A stretch of 64,000 nt of DNA, from assembly GCA_002189035.1 (NCBI GenBank), contig NEEC01000011.1, positions 3,038,001-3,102,000 on the forward strand, written 5' to 3'. This DNA comes from Utricularia gibba. Taxonomy: Eukaryota; Streptophyta; Magnoliopsida; Lamiales; Lentibulariaceae. Below, in pieces: positions 1 to 14,169 of this stretch. The notes beneath the pieces are model-generated. The model had not been told where the DNA came from, searched no databases, and was given only the letters and a program-made list of their open reading frames with translations. The position numbers and the translations under genes are program-made. Positions within the stretch are counted from its first letter, which is position 1. Each line of letters starts with the position of its first letter.

Positions 1-2582
<2,582 letters not shown>

Positions 2583-2602
2583 TGAAAATGTTCCAGTTAT
2601 CC

Positions 2603-3325
2603 TGCAGCATAAAATGAAACAATGAAAACCATGAGCGAAAAGGAAATTCAAATGTCCACTCAACCAATGAAGCATCCTCCATTCAACTATCAATAAACCA
2701 CTTACGAAGAACAAAATAAAAATACTCCCCTAAAACACGAACTATGAAATCGCCATGTAAAACCCTAATTTTCACGACTTTACAAAAAAAAAAAAAAAAA
2801 AAATCAACAGATCCAGGTCATCCACACATTTGAGAGCGTCATATCAGAATATCACCATAATACCATCAAAAATAGAAGATTACCAGGCAAAACAGGAGTC
2901 GGCAAGTTTGGAAACAACGAACAAGAAACTTACGCACTCCGACGCTCTTCGATCAACACCGAGAAGGTCGGTGATTTGAAAAAAAAAAAAAGCAGATATT
3001 CACGCGCAGCTCGGGTAAATTCGCCTAGAGAAGAACCAGACGTGACACGGAGAGATCGAGGCTTCCGAAAAAGAAGCGCAGGCGAACTCTACACCGCCGT
3101 ATCCTTGACGCGGATTTATACCTAAACGATCTTTTTTTGATACCTTTCGAAAAATTCTTTTTAAAATATATATATATTTTTTTTCATAATTAGGCCCGAC
3201 AACGCTGTGGCCCAACCCAATAAGAACCCAAATTTTCTTAACAAAATCAGGCCTGGAGGTCAAAATCTCTTATCCTATCCGCCTTCGCTTCATCTTTGCT
3301 ATCGCGAAGCTCCGGTTAAGCGATA
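2603..3325. promoter_or_regulatory. Helicase leader intron and shared divergent promoter of helicase and RPL12
   Basis: The helicase has a leader intron from about 2932 (donor GTAAG on the minus strand) to 2603 (acceptor ctgcag). A telo-box-like aaaccctaa lies inside it near 2760. The helicase leader exon runs roughly 2933-3090. Between it and the RPL12 start are two GGCCC motifs (3193-3198, 3209-3214), the second reading TGGGCC on the minus strand. Such site II elements are common in promoters of plant ribosomal-protein and other growth-related genes. Transcription starts are inferred, not seen. Confidence 0.55.
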
Positions 3326-3889
3326 ATGGCTTCAACCATCTCCTCCTTCTATCTCCGAACCACATCCCTGCCTTCGCCGTCCACGGCTGCGCCTCCCCAA
3401 TCTGCAGCCGCATTCCCTCGCCGCACAATCGAGTTCCCCCACACGATCACCGTAACCACCCACACCCGACGCGCGACTCAACTCGCCGCCGTCGAGGCGC
3501 CAGAGAAGATTGTTGAACTGGGAGACCAGATCTCGAACCTAACCCTAGCCGATGCTCAGAAACTCGTCGAGTATCTCCAGGATAAGCTGGGCGTCTCCGC
3601 GGCGGCGTTCGCTCCAGTCGCTGGTGTAGCCGCGGCGCCCTCTCAGGCAGAAGCGGCGCCCGTGGTGGAGGAGAAGACGGAGTTCGATGTGGTGATCGAG
3701 GAAGTGCCGAGCAACGCGAGAATCGCGACCATCAAGGTGGTTAGGGCGCTGACGAACTTGGCGCTGAAGGAAGCTAAGGATTTGATTGAAGGATTGCCGA
3801 AGAAATTCAAGGAGGCGATTTCCAAGGAGGAAGCCGAGGAGGCGAAGAAGCAACTGGAAGAAGCCGGCGCCAAGATCGCCATTGTTTGA
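3326..3889 (+). CDS. RPL12: Plastid 50S ribosomal protein L12 (bL12c), nuclear encoded
   Basis: An intronless gene of 187 codons. L12 forms the flexible stalk of the 50S subunit and recruits translation factors. The first ~54 residues are rich in Ser, Thr, Pro and Arg and look like a chloroplast transit peptide. Residues about 60-92 ([20 protein letters not shown]) are the N-terminal dimerisation domain. An Ala/Val/Pro hinge spans about 93-115, and the C-terminal domain follows, with the signature [19 protein letters not shown] near residues 146-164. Length and domain order match plastid L12 precursors. The ATG at 3326 is the first ATG in the frame and begins a typical transit peptide. It is divergent from the helicase and convergent with SEN54. 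A fragment of this gene is duplicated near 6040-6122. Confidence 0.96.
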   Translation: MASTISSFYLRTTSLPSPSTAAPPQSAAAFPRRTIEFPHTITVTTHTRRATQLAAVEAPEKIVELGDQISNLTLADAQKLVEYLQDKLGVSAAAFAPVAGVAAAPSQAEAAPVVEEKTEFDVVIEEVPSNARIATIKVVRALTNLALKEAKDLIEGLPKKFKEAISKEEAEEAKKQLEEAGAKIAIV

Positions 3890-4588
3890 GCAGGAAGCTG
3901 TTACCGTTGATTCCGATTGCGTACGTTCAAGGTATAGTAATGCCTCCATTCAATTTCTCATAATGTGAACAGTTTTTCGAAGCATTACGATGTGAACCCG
4001 CGAGTCGAAACCATTCTGATAAACGTATCGAGCCCACAGCAGACTCCGATTGCTTTCCGGCAGTCACGTGCAAACCAAACAGCGGCCGCCACGGCCACTC
4101 TGGCGTCACAGTTTACAGTTACCCTTCGCTCCCGCTGACATTCTGCCAACTTCTGAGCGCCACAAAACGACATCAAGAAGGAATCTTGGGGCCGGAAATG
4201 TGCTATGCAGTAGATGTTTATAACTAAGGCCTCAACAGAGCTAGGAATCCTGTGGCAACAGACCTGAAAATGGGCTATGCAATGTTCACCATCCTGTGAA
4301 CAATGTCCATCTCTGGTTCAACCGAGTTGGATTGAGTTGAGGGTAGGACTTCGCATCGCGGAGCTCCATCTTCGCCCCAGCCAGCCTGAGACAAAGTTGA
4401 TGCCTGTTGAAGAATAATGCCTCCTCTTTACCTCATGCATATGGTTGACTGTGGCTTCTTGCGTAGTCTGCTGACTGCAAAGCTCGGATGCTTCTTGTGA
4501 AGCCCAATACAAACAGAGAATATTCTGAACAAAATCTTATGAATTGTTTGCTGGGCTTCGCTTACTGCTCCCAACTGAATCCTGCTTT
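3890..4588. other. Convergent 3' region between RPL12 and SEN54
   Basis: About 700 bases between two stop codons facing each other. It must hold both 3' UTRs. The short open frames here show no recognisable protein and no splice-supported exon. I see no RNA gene or repeat. Confidence 0.5.
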
Positions 4589-5662
4589 TCAAGGAAGTAG
4601 AGGAAGCTCAACTTTAGTAGATGACATGAAACTGACCCTCCCTTGCTCAACTACACACAACTTCAGAGCACTTCCATTGCAACGTTTCTCAAGGGCTTCA
4701 ATCTCTTGCTTTGATGGTGGCTTGCTACTGCATGAAATCACATGGGTTGCTCCAATACAAAGCATTTAACATTTCGACTCATGGATGTAAATAAGGTTGG
4801 TATTTACCTGGCCACACAGAAGACGAAAGATGGATTTCCAGGGGAGGACTTTTTGAACTTGTTATTAGGAGGATAGACATCATAAAAGATCTTGGTTTCT
4901 TCAAGTTGCATTGTATCTAAAGTTCCTTTGATGAGATTGATTTCTGAAGATTCGTCACTTCTACCACTCGTGATCTCTTCCACGCCTTCCCGAGCATTGT
5001 GTTTAGTCCTCTTCACTGACCAAGGGACTCCATGACGACCAACAATGTAACCTAGACACTTAAGGTGCCGGTATGCTTCTAAAGATGCCCAGCAGCATCC
5101 TTGCCTATCATCTTCTGCTAACTTGGTGTAAAGAATGCTCAAGGTAAGAGGGCTTGCATCATCTGCAATGTAAATTTCCAGTGCGCCGATTTCTGCCAAG
5201 TATCTGTAGTAGAAGGATAATAAAATCAGCACAATCTCATAAAACACGAGACAGGACTAGAACTTGTCTAAATAGCTCTTTTTCTTGTTTCTCGAAACAG
5301 CACATTACATTGCTTCTTCAATAAGGCAATATGTCTTTCCATCACGAATTATCCCAGTACTTATCCACATTTTGCCCTTCTTCTCCACCACTTCAGCCAT
5401 TTTCAATTCTTCAATCCACAGAGCCTTTGAGATCTCTTTCCTTTAAAGATAGACACGGTTATTCGTAGGAACCCACTTGCCTTTTAGGGAAAACTCAGAC
5501 AGGATTTTGCTTTAGAATATACCTGAATTGTGGCTTGCGAATTTCAGCTGGACCATAGAAAATTTCATCCTCAACCGAATCCTCAATAAACCCTTCCGAA
5601 TCACTGCTAAAATGATATGTTTCATCGACAATATTTGCACTTCCCACTGAATCGCCTTCCAT
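4589..5662 (-). CDS. SEN54: tRNA-splicing endonuclease subunit SEN54
   Basis: SEN54 is a structural subunit of the complex that cuts introns out of precursor tRNAs. Four exons (5662-5523, 5440-5309, 5203-4808, 4727-4589) join to exactly 269 codons (268 residues) with every phase matching. The N-terminal SEN54 domain is recognisable: [20 protein letters not shown], then [20 protein letters not shown] and [15 protein letters not shown]. Next comes the region [20 protein letters not shown], which resembles the fold shared by endonuclease subunits. It ends [11 protein letters not shown]. No catalytic Tyr-His-Lys triad is expected, because SEN54 is non-catalytic. At 268 residues it is short compared with animal homologues but plausible for a plant. 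Its upstream sequence contains a duplicated copy of the helicase leader and promoter, in the same orientation (see findings). Confidence 0.9.
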
Positions 5663-5792
5663 CGCCTTGCTTCCTCAATGAATTAATTTCACAACTTATA
5701 TTCCCGAAACCGTACCTTCAGTAAATTCATGAATTTCAACGTCACAGACATTTCAACGAACTTTTGGTAGGCATAATTTTTCCATCACGCCT

Positions 5793-6125
5793 TTGAGAGC
5801 GTCATATCAGAATAACAACATATTACCACCAAAGCAGCACGTTCGGAAAGTTTGGAATCAGAGAACCAGAAAAATACGCACGACGACACTCTTCGATCAA
5901 CACCAAGAAGGTCCGTGAATTCATTAAAAACAAAGCAGATACTCACCCGCAGCTCAGGTAAATTTCTCTAGAGAAGAACCAAATGCGACACGGAGAGATC
6001 TTCTCTACGCTTCCTAGAAAGAGAAGCGCAGGCGAACACAGCCTCTCAGGCAGAAGCGACGTCCGTGGAGGCGCAAGCGTTCGATGCGGCGACCGAGGAA
6101 GTGCCGAGCAGAATCGCGAGCCCAG
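5793..6125. pseudogene. Degenerate duplicate of the helicase leader/promoter plus an RPL12 coding fragment
   Basis: Bases 5793-6043 closely match 2828-3092, the helicase leader exon, donor site and promoter: both share ttgagagcgtcatatcag, ctcttcgatcaacacc and gacacggagagatc. The match then jumps, and 6040-6122 resembles RPL12 coding bases about 3637-3730 (cctctcaggcagaag, gaggaagtgccgagca). The copy therefore keeps the same gene order and orientation as the source but lacks the intervening ~545 bases, including the RPL12 start codon. The RPL12 piece has indels and cannot encode L12. The helicase donor is changed from GTAAG to GTATT but keeps GT, so a splice donor may survive on the minus strand upstream of SEN54. 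Confidence 0.85.
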
Positions 6126-6329
6126 CGTCTGCTATATATACACTTCTATTTAATTAAACAATATTAAATTTAAATGTCAAAATTTTCCTATTATTTTTTT
6201 TGTTTTCTTTTTACCTTATATATATGTTTTGACAAAATAGCTTTGATCATGCTACAAATAGTAATATGATGCGTTGGTGGCAAATGAAGGTAGGTTCAAA
6301 CTGAACCTAAAAATAGCCCTCCCTCCGAA

Positions 6330-6336
6330 TATAAAT
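6330..6336 (+). promoter_or_regulatory. Probable TATA box of the polygalacturonase gene
   Basis: The sequence tataaat lies 47 bases before the polygalacturonase start codon. That would place transcription initiation near 6360 with a very short leader. Position and sequence fit a plant TATA box, but no start-site evidence is available. Confidence 0.5.
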
Positions 6337-6376
6337 TACAGGCACATTCCACACAACTGCAACATCATCTCCTTCG

Positions 6377-7784
6377 ATGGCTCCCAATCTCATTCCCTTC
6401 TCAATCTTCGTCGTCTTCCTCCTCCCCATCTCCTCCCATGCCCACGTCTTCAACATCAACGACTTCGGGGCGAAGCCCAACCAGGACATCAGCAAGGTAG
6501 TCAAACACACACCACCACAGAACATGACACACTGATTGCTCACCTCACTGGTTCTGCTCAGGCGCTGTCGAGTGCGTGGGCGGAGGCGAGCAAGCTGACG
6601 ACGCCGAGCAAGATCGTGGTTCCGAAGGGAACATGGCCCTTGAGCCAGGTGAGGCTGCAGGAAAACAAAGGCCCTTTGGAGCTGGAGGTGCAAGGTACGG
6701 TGGTCGCCACCGACAATCTGCCTGACAAGGAGGCGGAGTGGATCACCATTAACTATGTGGACCACTTCACCCTCTCCGGCGGGGGTGTGTTCGACGGCCG
6801 TGGTGAGAAGGCCTGGAAGCAGAATGACTGCGGCAAGAATGCTCACTGCGCGAAGCAGCCCATTGTAACGTTTCGGCTAACGTGTGTATTTAGGAATGTG
6901 CTCAGATAGCGTGACGATGTTGAAAATTGTTTGCAGAACCTGAGCTTCAACTTCATCAAGAACTCGGTGATCAGGGACGTGACGACGAAGGACAGCAAGA
7001 ACTTCCACGTCAATTGCATCTCCAGCAGCAACGTGACGTTCCAGCGGTTCACGGTTTCGGCTCCGGGGGAGAGCGTCAACACCGACGGGCTCCATCTGGC
7101 GAGGGACACCGGCATTTACGTCCTCGACTCGACCATCAAGACCGGCGACGACTGCATCTCCATCGGAGACGACAGCCACGAGATCCACATACACAACGTG
7201 GAATGCGGCCCCGGACACGGCATTAGCATCGGGAGCCTCGGGAAGTTCGCCACCGAGAAGGACGTCACTGGCATCTACGTCCAGAACTGCACCTTCATCG
7301 GCACCCAGAACGGCGTCCGCATCAAGACCTGGCCCTCCACGCCGGCGACCCTCCGCATCTCCAATCTCCACTTCGAGGACCTGAAAATGCAGGACGTCCA
7401 CAACCCCATCATCATCGATCAGGAGTACTGCCCCTACAACCTCTGCAAGCTCGACGTGAGTCACTCGCACCCTATCAGCGCCGCCCCAACCCCTGCCCCT
7501 ATTACACATTTCCCCTTTTTGTACTACAGAAGCCATCGCTGATCCAGATCAGCGACGTGAAGATCAAGAACGTGAAGGGGACGTCGATGACGGATGAGGC
7601 GGTGACGCTGTGGTGCAGCAGCACGAAGCCCTGCCAGGGAATAGACATCTCGAACGTGAACATCAACGGCAGCGGCGGGAAGAAGGTGACCTCCAAGTGC
7701 AAGAACGTGAGGCTCACAATGAGCGACGGCCCGGTCGCATCGCAGTGCGCGTCCAGCGCTTTGGCCGCCACCAAGGCCGCCTGA
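6377..7784 (+). CDS. Exopolygalacturonase-like glycoside hydrolase, family 28
   Basis: A secreted pectin-degrading enzyme that hydrolyses polygalacturonan in the cell wall. Four exons (6377-6496, 6562-6864, 6937-7455, 7530-7784), all in phase 0, give 398 residues. Residues 1-22 form a signal peptide (IFVVFLLPISSHA). The family 28 motifs are complete: NTDG at about 189-192, GDDC at about 211-214 (catalytic Asp 191, 212 and 213), GPGHGISIGSLG with His near 235, and RIKTW. Variants around these motifs (for example RIKTWP) resemble plant pollen-type exopolygalacturonases, so that subclass is likely but not certain. G/C content is clearly higher than in neighbouring genes. A TATA-like box sits 47 bases upstream. 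Convergent with the demethylase gene. Confidence 0.93.
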
Positions 7785-8338
7785 GAACACCGTTCCGGAT
7801 TTTCTGAGCAGCCTGGAGAAGCTGCAGTAGTCTTCTTCTTCTTCTTCTCTTGTGGCTAATAAATACAAATACTCCATTCTTGCGAGCTAAATTTTGTATA
7901 ATTTATATTTATAATATAAATTATGTAATTTAATTAAATAAATTATAAAATATATTTGATTCATACTATACAATTATAATATTATTAATATAAAAATTAA
8001 AATATTCAAAACACTGCTTCTTATAAATAATTGTTTATAAAATAAGGATAAACAAAAAAGTTTTAATTTTTAATTAAATAAATGAAATTTTATATTTTTA
8101 TATTAGAAATGTTTTTATTCTATTTTTTAAAAAATTCAGATATAATAAGTTCACTTTATATCACCTTTATTTTTGGATTTGTCTATTAAAAAAATACTAT
8201 AAATTTTCTTATTTTTCCGGAAGGAAATTTATTTTTTAATAAAAAAAACCAAGAAAAATGACGTTGCTGTTGAATCAACAACAATGGCTACCAACTCAAC
8301 TTACAATATCATCATCGTTTTGCCGTGGGTTGTACGGA
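7785..8338. other. Very AT-rich convergent spacer
   Basis: Contains both 3' UTRs (a short TTC run near 7831-7849 follows the polygalacturonase stop) and then about 350 bases of A/T-dominated sequence from 7880 to 8260. I see no gene, no terminal inverted repeat and no RNA gene. Confidence 0.5.
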
Positions 8339-11300
8339 TTACGTCTGGTTCTGTTCCAAGTCCTTCAGGGCTTGATGGGTCGCATGAAGGATCATCTTCT
8401 TCACCTTCGGTTCGAAGGGAGGATGGATATCAGTCCCGGGCTTTGAGTGGGGGAAGCAGAGAAGGGTTTGATGGGATGCGTACCTCTAGCTTGTCTTCCT
8501 TCACTCGGTGTCCGTGGGGGAGACTGCGGAACTCCTCTGTCAGCTTCAGGCATTCGGCGACGTTTTCGGGGGACACGAAGTCGAGCGCCACCTTGATGCA
8601 TGACTGGGAATAGGAAGAAAGATGGTCGATAGATACGATCGCAGCCATGAGTAGAAGAAAATACACAAGGAGGATCTTACCTTCAGATTTCGGACTTGAT
8701 GGGGGCAACCCGCTGGTATGAAAACAGCTTCCCCTAGCTTCTGAACAAATGTCCATGGTTCAATTCCTATGGATACCAGAGTGAAATCAGCTACCTGAAC
8801 TTGGGATTTCGTCTTAAGGTTAACATGAAGCTGTGAAAAAGGAGAACTTTCTTACCATATTCCTCTTTGAGTTTTCGCTTGTGCTCCACAGTGAGATAAA
8901 CAGACTGGTCATGAATGGGGTGGATGATCTGTGGTCACACAGAGAGTAAATGGGATAGAGAAAACAGATTCATGTTCATGCCAGAAATGGAGACTGTGAA
9001 ACATGAGTGAGCAAAAGTAGGTAGGTACCTGTGGCAGTGGATTCCCATAAATGTGTCTAAATTCTCTGAAGTGCTTCCTCACATAATCTTCCAGTTTGGG
9101 CACATCTTGCCTCCTGAAGATGTCCCATAGAGCTGCACCTTCAACGTCTCTGCTCTCATGTGCTGCAACTTCAGACTCTTTATCCTGCAACCCGGACGCC
9201 GTGTTTTCGTGGCCATTCTCCCATTCATCCGTTTCCCTTTCAGTACCATAGCATTCGATCATATCTTGAGAAGCATGCTTCTCTTGCAGGTATTTTATGT
9301 TCGACAACTGTTCAGAATTCAGGGTGACTGACTTTGTGTGCGTCAATACATTCACCTGGTGGACCAAAGAAACATATGGTTACAGGTATGTAAACATTCA
9401 CATGCACCAATAATATGGGAAATGTCCTACAAAATTCAAAGAAGTTTTACCGCATCAGACATATCACAATGCAGTTTGGTGACAGAGTCTGCCCTCCCCA
9501 GTTCTTCTGGAAAACCATAAGCAATATATGACTTTGGCCCCATATCCGGCTTTAGGGAATTCTTGGGCAGTTTAACCGCAAGGTTTAAGTACCCCTCTTC
9601 AGGATGGGTGTACTCTTTAAAAGGCAAGCAATCTATGAATTCTGCACAATGACGAGGAAGCCGCTCATGGAACATGCTTGATGGAGGCCAGTCTTTCAAC
9701 TTCAGAACCGTTGGCCAGCCTCTAGTGTCGAAAAAAGGTTTTGAATATCCTTCAAAAAACTGATGGAGGTTTATGTCGACCTGCAGACAAGCAAAATATT
9801 AGGAACATAGCTAAACATCTATCATCACAGAGAGCGGATACACATGAGAGCTTCAGGAAGCAGGAATTCTTTTGGACAAAAAACCAAGACTACAGCTACC
9901 AATTCCAAAGGCATAAACAGAGGAAAGTTTCTGAACATTCATCAATGTCTATAATTCCTAAAGGCAAATATCATGGCCAACTGGACAGGATGTATTTTGA
10001 GTTCTGATAGAGCGCATTGCTTCAGACAAAGAACACAGGGATATCTAATAGTTCACAGGATAACTTCAGCCACAACTTATTTCCTGTGCGTTAAATTATT
10101 CAAAGCTCAAAATTTCTGGAAGAACCGGCAAACTCACCTGGCACCAATCCAAGCAATTTATTGCAGTAACATCCAGCAAACTTTTATGATGAGCATTTGA
10201 TATCTGACGGCACGCTCGCCACATGACCATAGGCTCCCAGCTCAAACCTGATGTAGTTTCTAGAACTCCACTGACCATCACAGGTTCACCCTTGGACCAA
10301 TGGAGCTGAAAATGTTCCAAATCATCACCACTCATATCTTTAGCTGATGGGCAGAATAACATATTATCTTCCGAGTCTTTTCTAGATGCTGCTTTACGCA
10401 CTCCATTATATTCATTTTCTTTCTCATGCAGGATTTTCGAACATGAGCATCCTTGCCTAGAGCTCTTTGGAAAATCCTGAAGTTTTCCTGATCTCTCCAA
10501 TTCTTCAGCTCTACTCAACAACATTGATGCAGAATTGCCTTGAATTGACTTTAATGAAAGAACACCTTTACCACATCCTCCAAGAGATTCTGGGGGACAT
10601 GGAATAGTACCATTTTCAGTAGGCGCCCAACCGGACTCTATCTTAACAGGAAGCCTTGGCTCTTGAATAGCTTCAGCAGCTCCATGTGGATCCCTATTTC
10701 TACTTGCAATAAAATCACCAAAACCATGCATGTAGTCTAACCCTTGATCCGCGTACTCAATAATAACCTCCTTATCCCCTCCAGGCAGGGTACCCTGACG
10801 AAGCTCTTGACAACAAGCAAGGCACAAATCATATGCACACCCTGAACAGCTCCGGTGAAAATCAAAAATGGATGTTTTGCAGTTATCGCTGCATCAGTGC
10901 ACAAAATTATGGGACAAGTGAAGCCAAACTGACCATTCTATAAGTGAAATGTCCAAAATTTACCAGTATATTCGCATGTCTGATGGACATTTTGATTTCT
11001 CAGGCCTTACTTCTGAAACTGGCAGCCCTGTTCCAGCAAATTCTGATAAGTGAAAATTTTTCAAGACAGGACAGAAATAATAGCTTATGACCTATGCTAT
11101 AATACGAAATATTTGAAGAAACCCAAAGATTGCCTCTAAGCCTTAAAAAGAGATGTAGTAGAGACATTGCAACGAAATCATTCTCCATGATTTTCTCCCT
11201 TTTCAAGACACCAACTGATTTCAGGGACATATTAGAGAATTAAGTCTTTCATTTGTTAAGAAAGAAACTCTATTGCCCCTACAAGAAACTGCGACTTTCT

Positions 11301-12657
11301 CCAATCTCTGCCTGCCGAAGAATACAAATTAAACAATTCTTCCTAATATTTTTCCCTTCACCTAGATACAAATCATCAAATCAGCTGTAACAACAGTATT
11401 TTAAAAAACTGAAGCACATTAAAGGCTCTGAACGAACCAGCACAATAATGCAGAAAGTGTTCGATTGCAAGCAAAACCATAGGTGTGATGGAGTCTTGCC
11501 TTTTATCTTTGCCTCAATTTCCTTCTCAATCTCCTGCTGCACATAAAATTGCTTTACGAAGGGGAGGAGGCTTCTTAGGATATACGTGGAGTATCTCACT
11601 TTTTCTTGTGGTTTGAACTCCAGATGAAGATCTTTTAAGGCCTTCAATAAAAAACAGCGAAGACAAAAATTCAAGCAGGAGTAAAACAGTAAAATGACAG
11701 CCAAGGTAAGCAGCTATCTCAAAATGTGATGTTTTCTTAAGTGCTTTAAGCTACACATACATCTATCTCATCTTCCCATGTTTCAATAGAACTGATGGTT
11801 GTGCAACAAATGGAAATAACTTAGAGTAATCAAAATACTCGTAATACACAGGTATTAATAAAAATAAGCAGTATAAAATTCCATTTGCATCATCACAATA
11901 TATTCCAGTATCAACTCAATGCCAACATCTTCATCATGTTAAAACCAAGATCAAGAAGCTCAGCTAGAATGCATTTACTGAGTCTAATGGATTTATGGTA
12001 AGCAAATGAGCTAAAGAAGGAGAAAGAGCTGGAATCTCAAAGCAAAAACCAAACGAAATGAAAATGCAAAATATATATAGTCAACCTTGAGTCCTCCATC
12101 CCGCAGGCATCTCTTGCAGTTACAGTTTTTACGACAGCATGGGCATGCCTTAGCAAAATCTTCTTCTTGCATCAACGGATACCTGATAACACTGTTTTCA
12201 GACCACGACACCAAAATATATGCAGCCATCATGCAGGTAATATATATGTTAACCAAAGAAATGATTTTGATAATGGAGAAGGTATATCAAGAATAAATGA
12301 AAACAAATCCATAAGCTGGATCCAGCTCTACACACTTCTCTTATTCAACTCAGTTAACGAAATTGGGTCAATGACATGTCAAACTGCGTTAAAAAAATAT
12401 TCATCAATCTAATTATGCCCATTTTTATGAGTTAGTGAATCACAATAACAGGTTGATTGAAAATGATGAAAAGCTACGCACCATTTCATGCATGGTAGAC
12501 AGTATCGCTTCGCATTGCAACTGGTGCAACGTACAACAGTTCCCTTATCATTTCTTTGGCACTGATGACACATGGTAGACGCAGTTTTCACGCCCTACAA
12601 AATTCAGAAAGCAATCAGTATCAGGAAATGGAGGGAAAGTAAAGGAAAATAGAGGGG

Positions 12658-12689
<32 letters not shown>

Positions 12690-13675
12690 ACACGAACATT
12701 TCTCTCAAGACTCCGGTTCCCCTTGGGTGGCTCATTACTCTTCTTTTGCTTCCGGGCTTTCACATCCTTCTCGCCACCATCATCATCAACAGCCTTTCTT
12801 CCCCTTCTCGTGAAACATTTCACTTCAACATTTTTCTTTTTTCCCTCTTCCACACCGTCGGCAGAATCTTCCATCGAATGCTTCCTCTTCCTCCTTTTCC
12901 TGCCGTTTCTCGTTTTCCTTCCACCCTCGTCATCACTGGATATACACTCTTGTATCCTCCGTTTTGCCAACTCACAAGATACCCGATTCGATGTCCTCTG
13001 GACAGAAGCAACACTTATAACCCCTTTGTGTTCCGTCAAATCACCAAACTCATTCCTTACCCACTCTTCATTCCCACCTGTTTCCTTCTTCACTTCGGCA
13101 TCAATACTCATCTCAACTCCGTGATCAAGTTCGAGTTCTTGTGTAACTGTAGCCCACACAGCACCCTGGATACTTAATTCCACGTCCCCAGTGGTTTGTC
13201 CAACCCTCTTACGCTCCTCCGAATCACCATGACATTTTCTTTCACCCTCTTCGGCGACGCTTAATTCCACATCCCCAGTGCTTTGATCAACCCCCTTACG
13301 CTCCTCCGAATCACCAAGACATTTTCTTTCACCCTCTTCGGCGACGCTTAATTCCACGTCCCCAGTGCTTTGATCAACCCCCTTACGCTCCTCCGAATCA
13401 CCAAGACATTTTCTTTCACCATCCTCTTCAGCTACGCTTAATTCCACGTTCCTTTGATCAACCCCCTTACGCTCCCCCGAATCACCAAGACATTTTCTTT
13501 CACCCTCTTCGGCGACGCCTATACATTCGCCCGTCTCATCAACACCCATGTCAATCCCGCGATCAAGTTCGACCTTTTCTTGGTTCAAAACGTTGCCAAA
13601 AATTCCAGCCCCCTGTTCCACTGTTACGGTATCCCCAGGATCCCAATTCCCCTCCACCGGAATATTCAAATCCAT
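8339..13675 (-). CDS. JmjC-domain histone demethylase, KDM3/JMJ25-IBM1 class
   Basis: A probable Fe(II)/2-oxoglutarate-dependent H3K9 demethylase acting on chromatin. Twelve exons (13675-12698, 12594-12482, 12182-12086, 11641-11500, 11027-10964, 10888-10138, 9780-9451, 9355-9029, 8928-8856, 8766-8681, 8603-8484, 8404-8339) sum to 1049 codons with consistent phase. The N-terminal 326 residues are charged, with an in-frame ~29-residue tandem repeat and a basic KKKRK-type stretch. A Cys-rich zinc-binding region follows (MCHQCQRND at about 334, [21 protein letters not shown]), then a second Cys cluster ([18 protein letters not shown]). The JmjC core has iron ligands His819 and Asp821 (KLHCDMSDA) and His981 ([10 protein letters not shown]). 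The start at 13675 is the first ATG after an in-frame stop. Intron 4 uses a GC donor. It is transcribed in the same direction as FTB upstream. Confidence 0.93.
12659..12690. repeat. (GA)n microsatellite
   Basis: About 13-14 uninterrupted GA units just inside intron 1 of the demethylase gene, a few bases from its 5' splice donor. On the transcribed strand this is a CT tract. Confidence 0.9.
13195..13530 (-). repeat. In-frame 87-bp coding minisatellite in the demethylase gene
   Basis: Near-identical units recur with anchors at about 13211, 13298, 13385 and 13469, so spacing is 87, 87 and 84 bases. Each unit encodes about 29 residues containing [17 protein letters not shown]. All period differences are multiples of three, so the reading frame is kept. 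The high identity between units suggests recent slippage or unequal exchange. The encoded segment is acidic and low-complexity and lies outside any known domain. Confidence 0.9.
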
Positions 13676-14169
13676 ACTCTTCCCTGAAAACTGCCAACGA
13701 GATTCTGCCACCGTTCAGGTCGTCATATACGCGCGCGCGCACACACAGAAGTGATGATCTCCCAGTCTTCAAGCCGACGACCCCGTTTTTGCAGTCAATA
13801 GGTTTTACCTTCTCCCGCCGCTGTTTTCACCCGCTACGAGGTTCTTATACCCTCGCAATTCCGCGGTGAATTTCCTTTTTTCACTATATATATTTTTTAA
13901 TTTTTTTACAATTACAAATAATAAACACAAAAACTAAATATCATTTACTTCATTAAATATATTAAATGATTGATTTCAATCATCAAATATAATTTTTTAC
14001 GTGAAATCATATTTTCCCAATAAAACATTTTCCAAATAAAAAAATTAATATTTTCGAAAGAAAATATATAGATACCGTGGGAGGCCAACACCCCTCAAAA
14101 TCCAACTCAGCGGGGTTATGTAGCATATGACATGCATCATGAGGGGTGAAGGGGAAACATGATCATGAC
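13676..14169. other. Spacer between demethylase 5' end and FTB 3' end
   Basis: Holds the demethylase leader and promoter (with a short alternating CG/CA tract at 13730-13747) and then an AT-rich stretch, 13875-14060, up to the FTB stop codon. I see no gene. Confidence 0.5.

Noticed and set aside
6877-7536. Long minus-strand open frame over the polygalacturonase gene
   Set aside because: Antisense shadow of G/C-rich coding exons; the plus strand has all family 28 motifs.
12723-13177. Two plus-strand frames of 130-140 codons
   Set aside because: Antisense of the demethylase first exon; compositionally biased, no splice or motif support.
13195-13530. CRISPR-like regular repeat
   Set aside because: The 87-bp units are contiguous, in frame and coding; there are no unique spacers, and the DNA is plant nuclear.
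13711-13711. Apparent demethylase start encoding MAESRW
   Set aside because: The codon there is GTG and an in-frame stop lies just upstream; the first ATG is at 13675.
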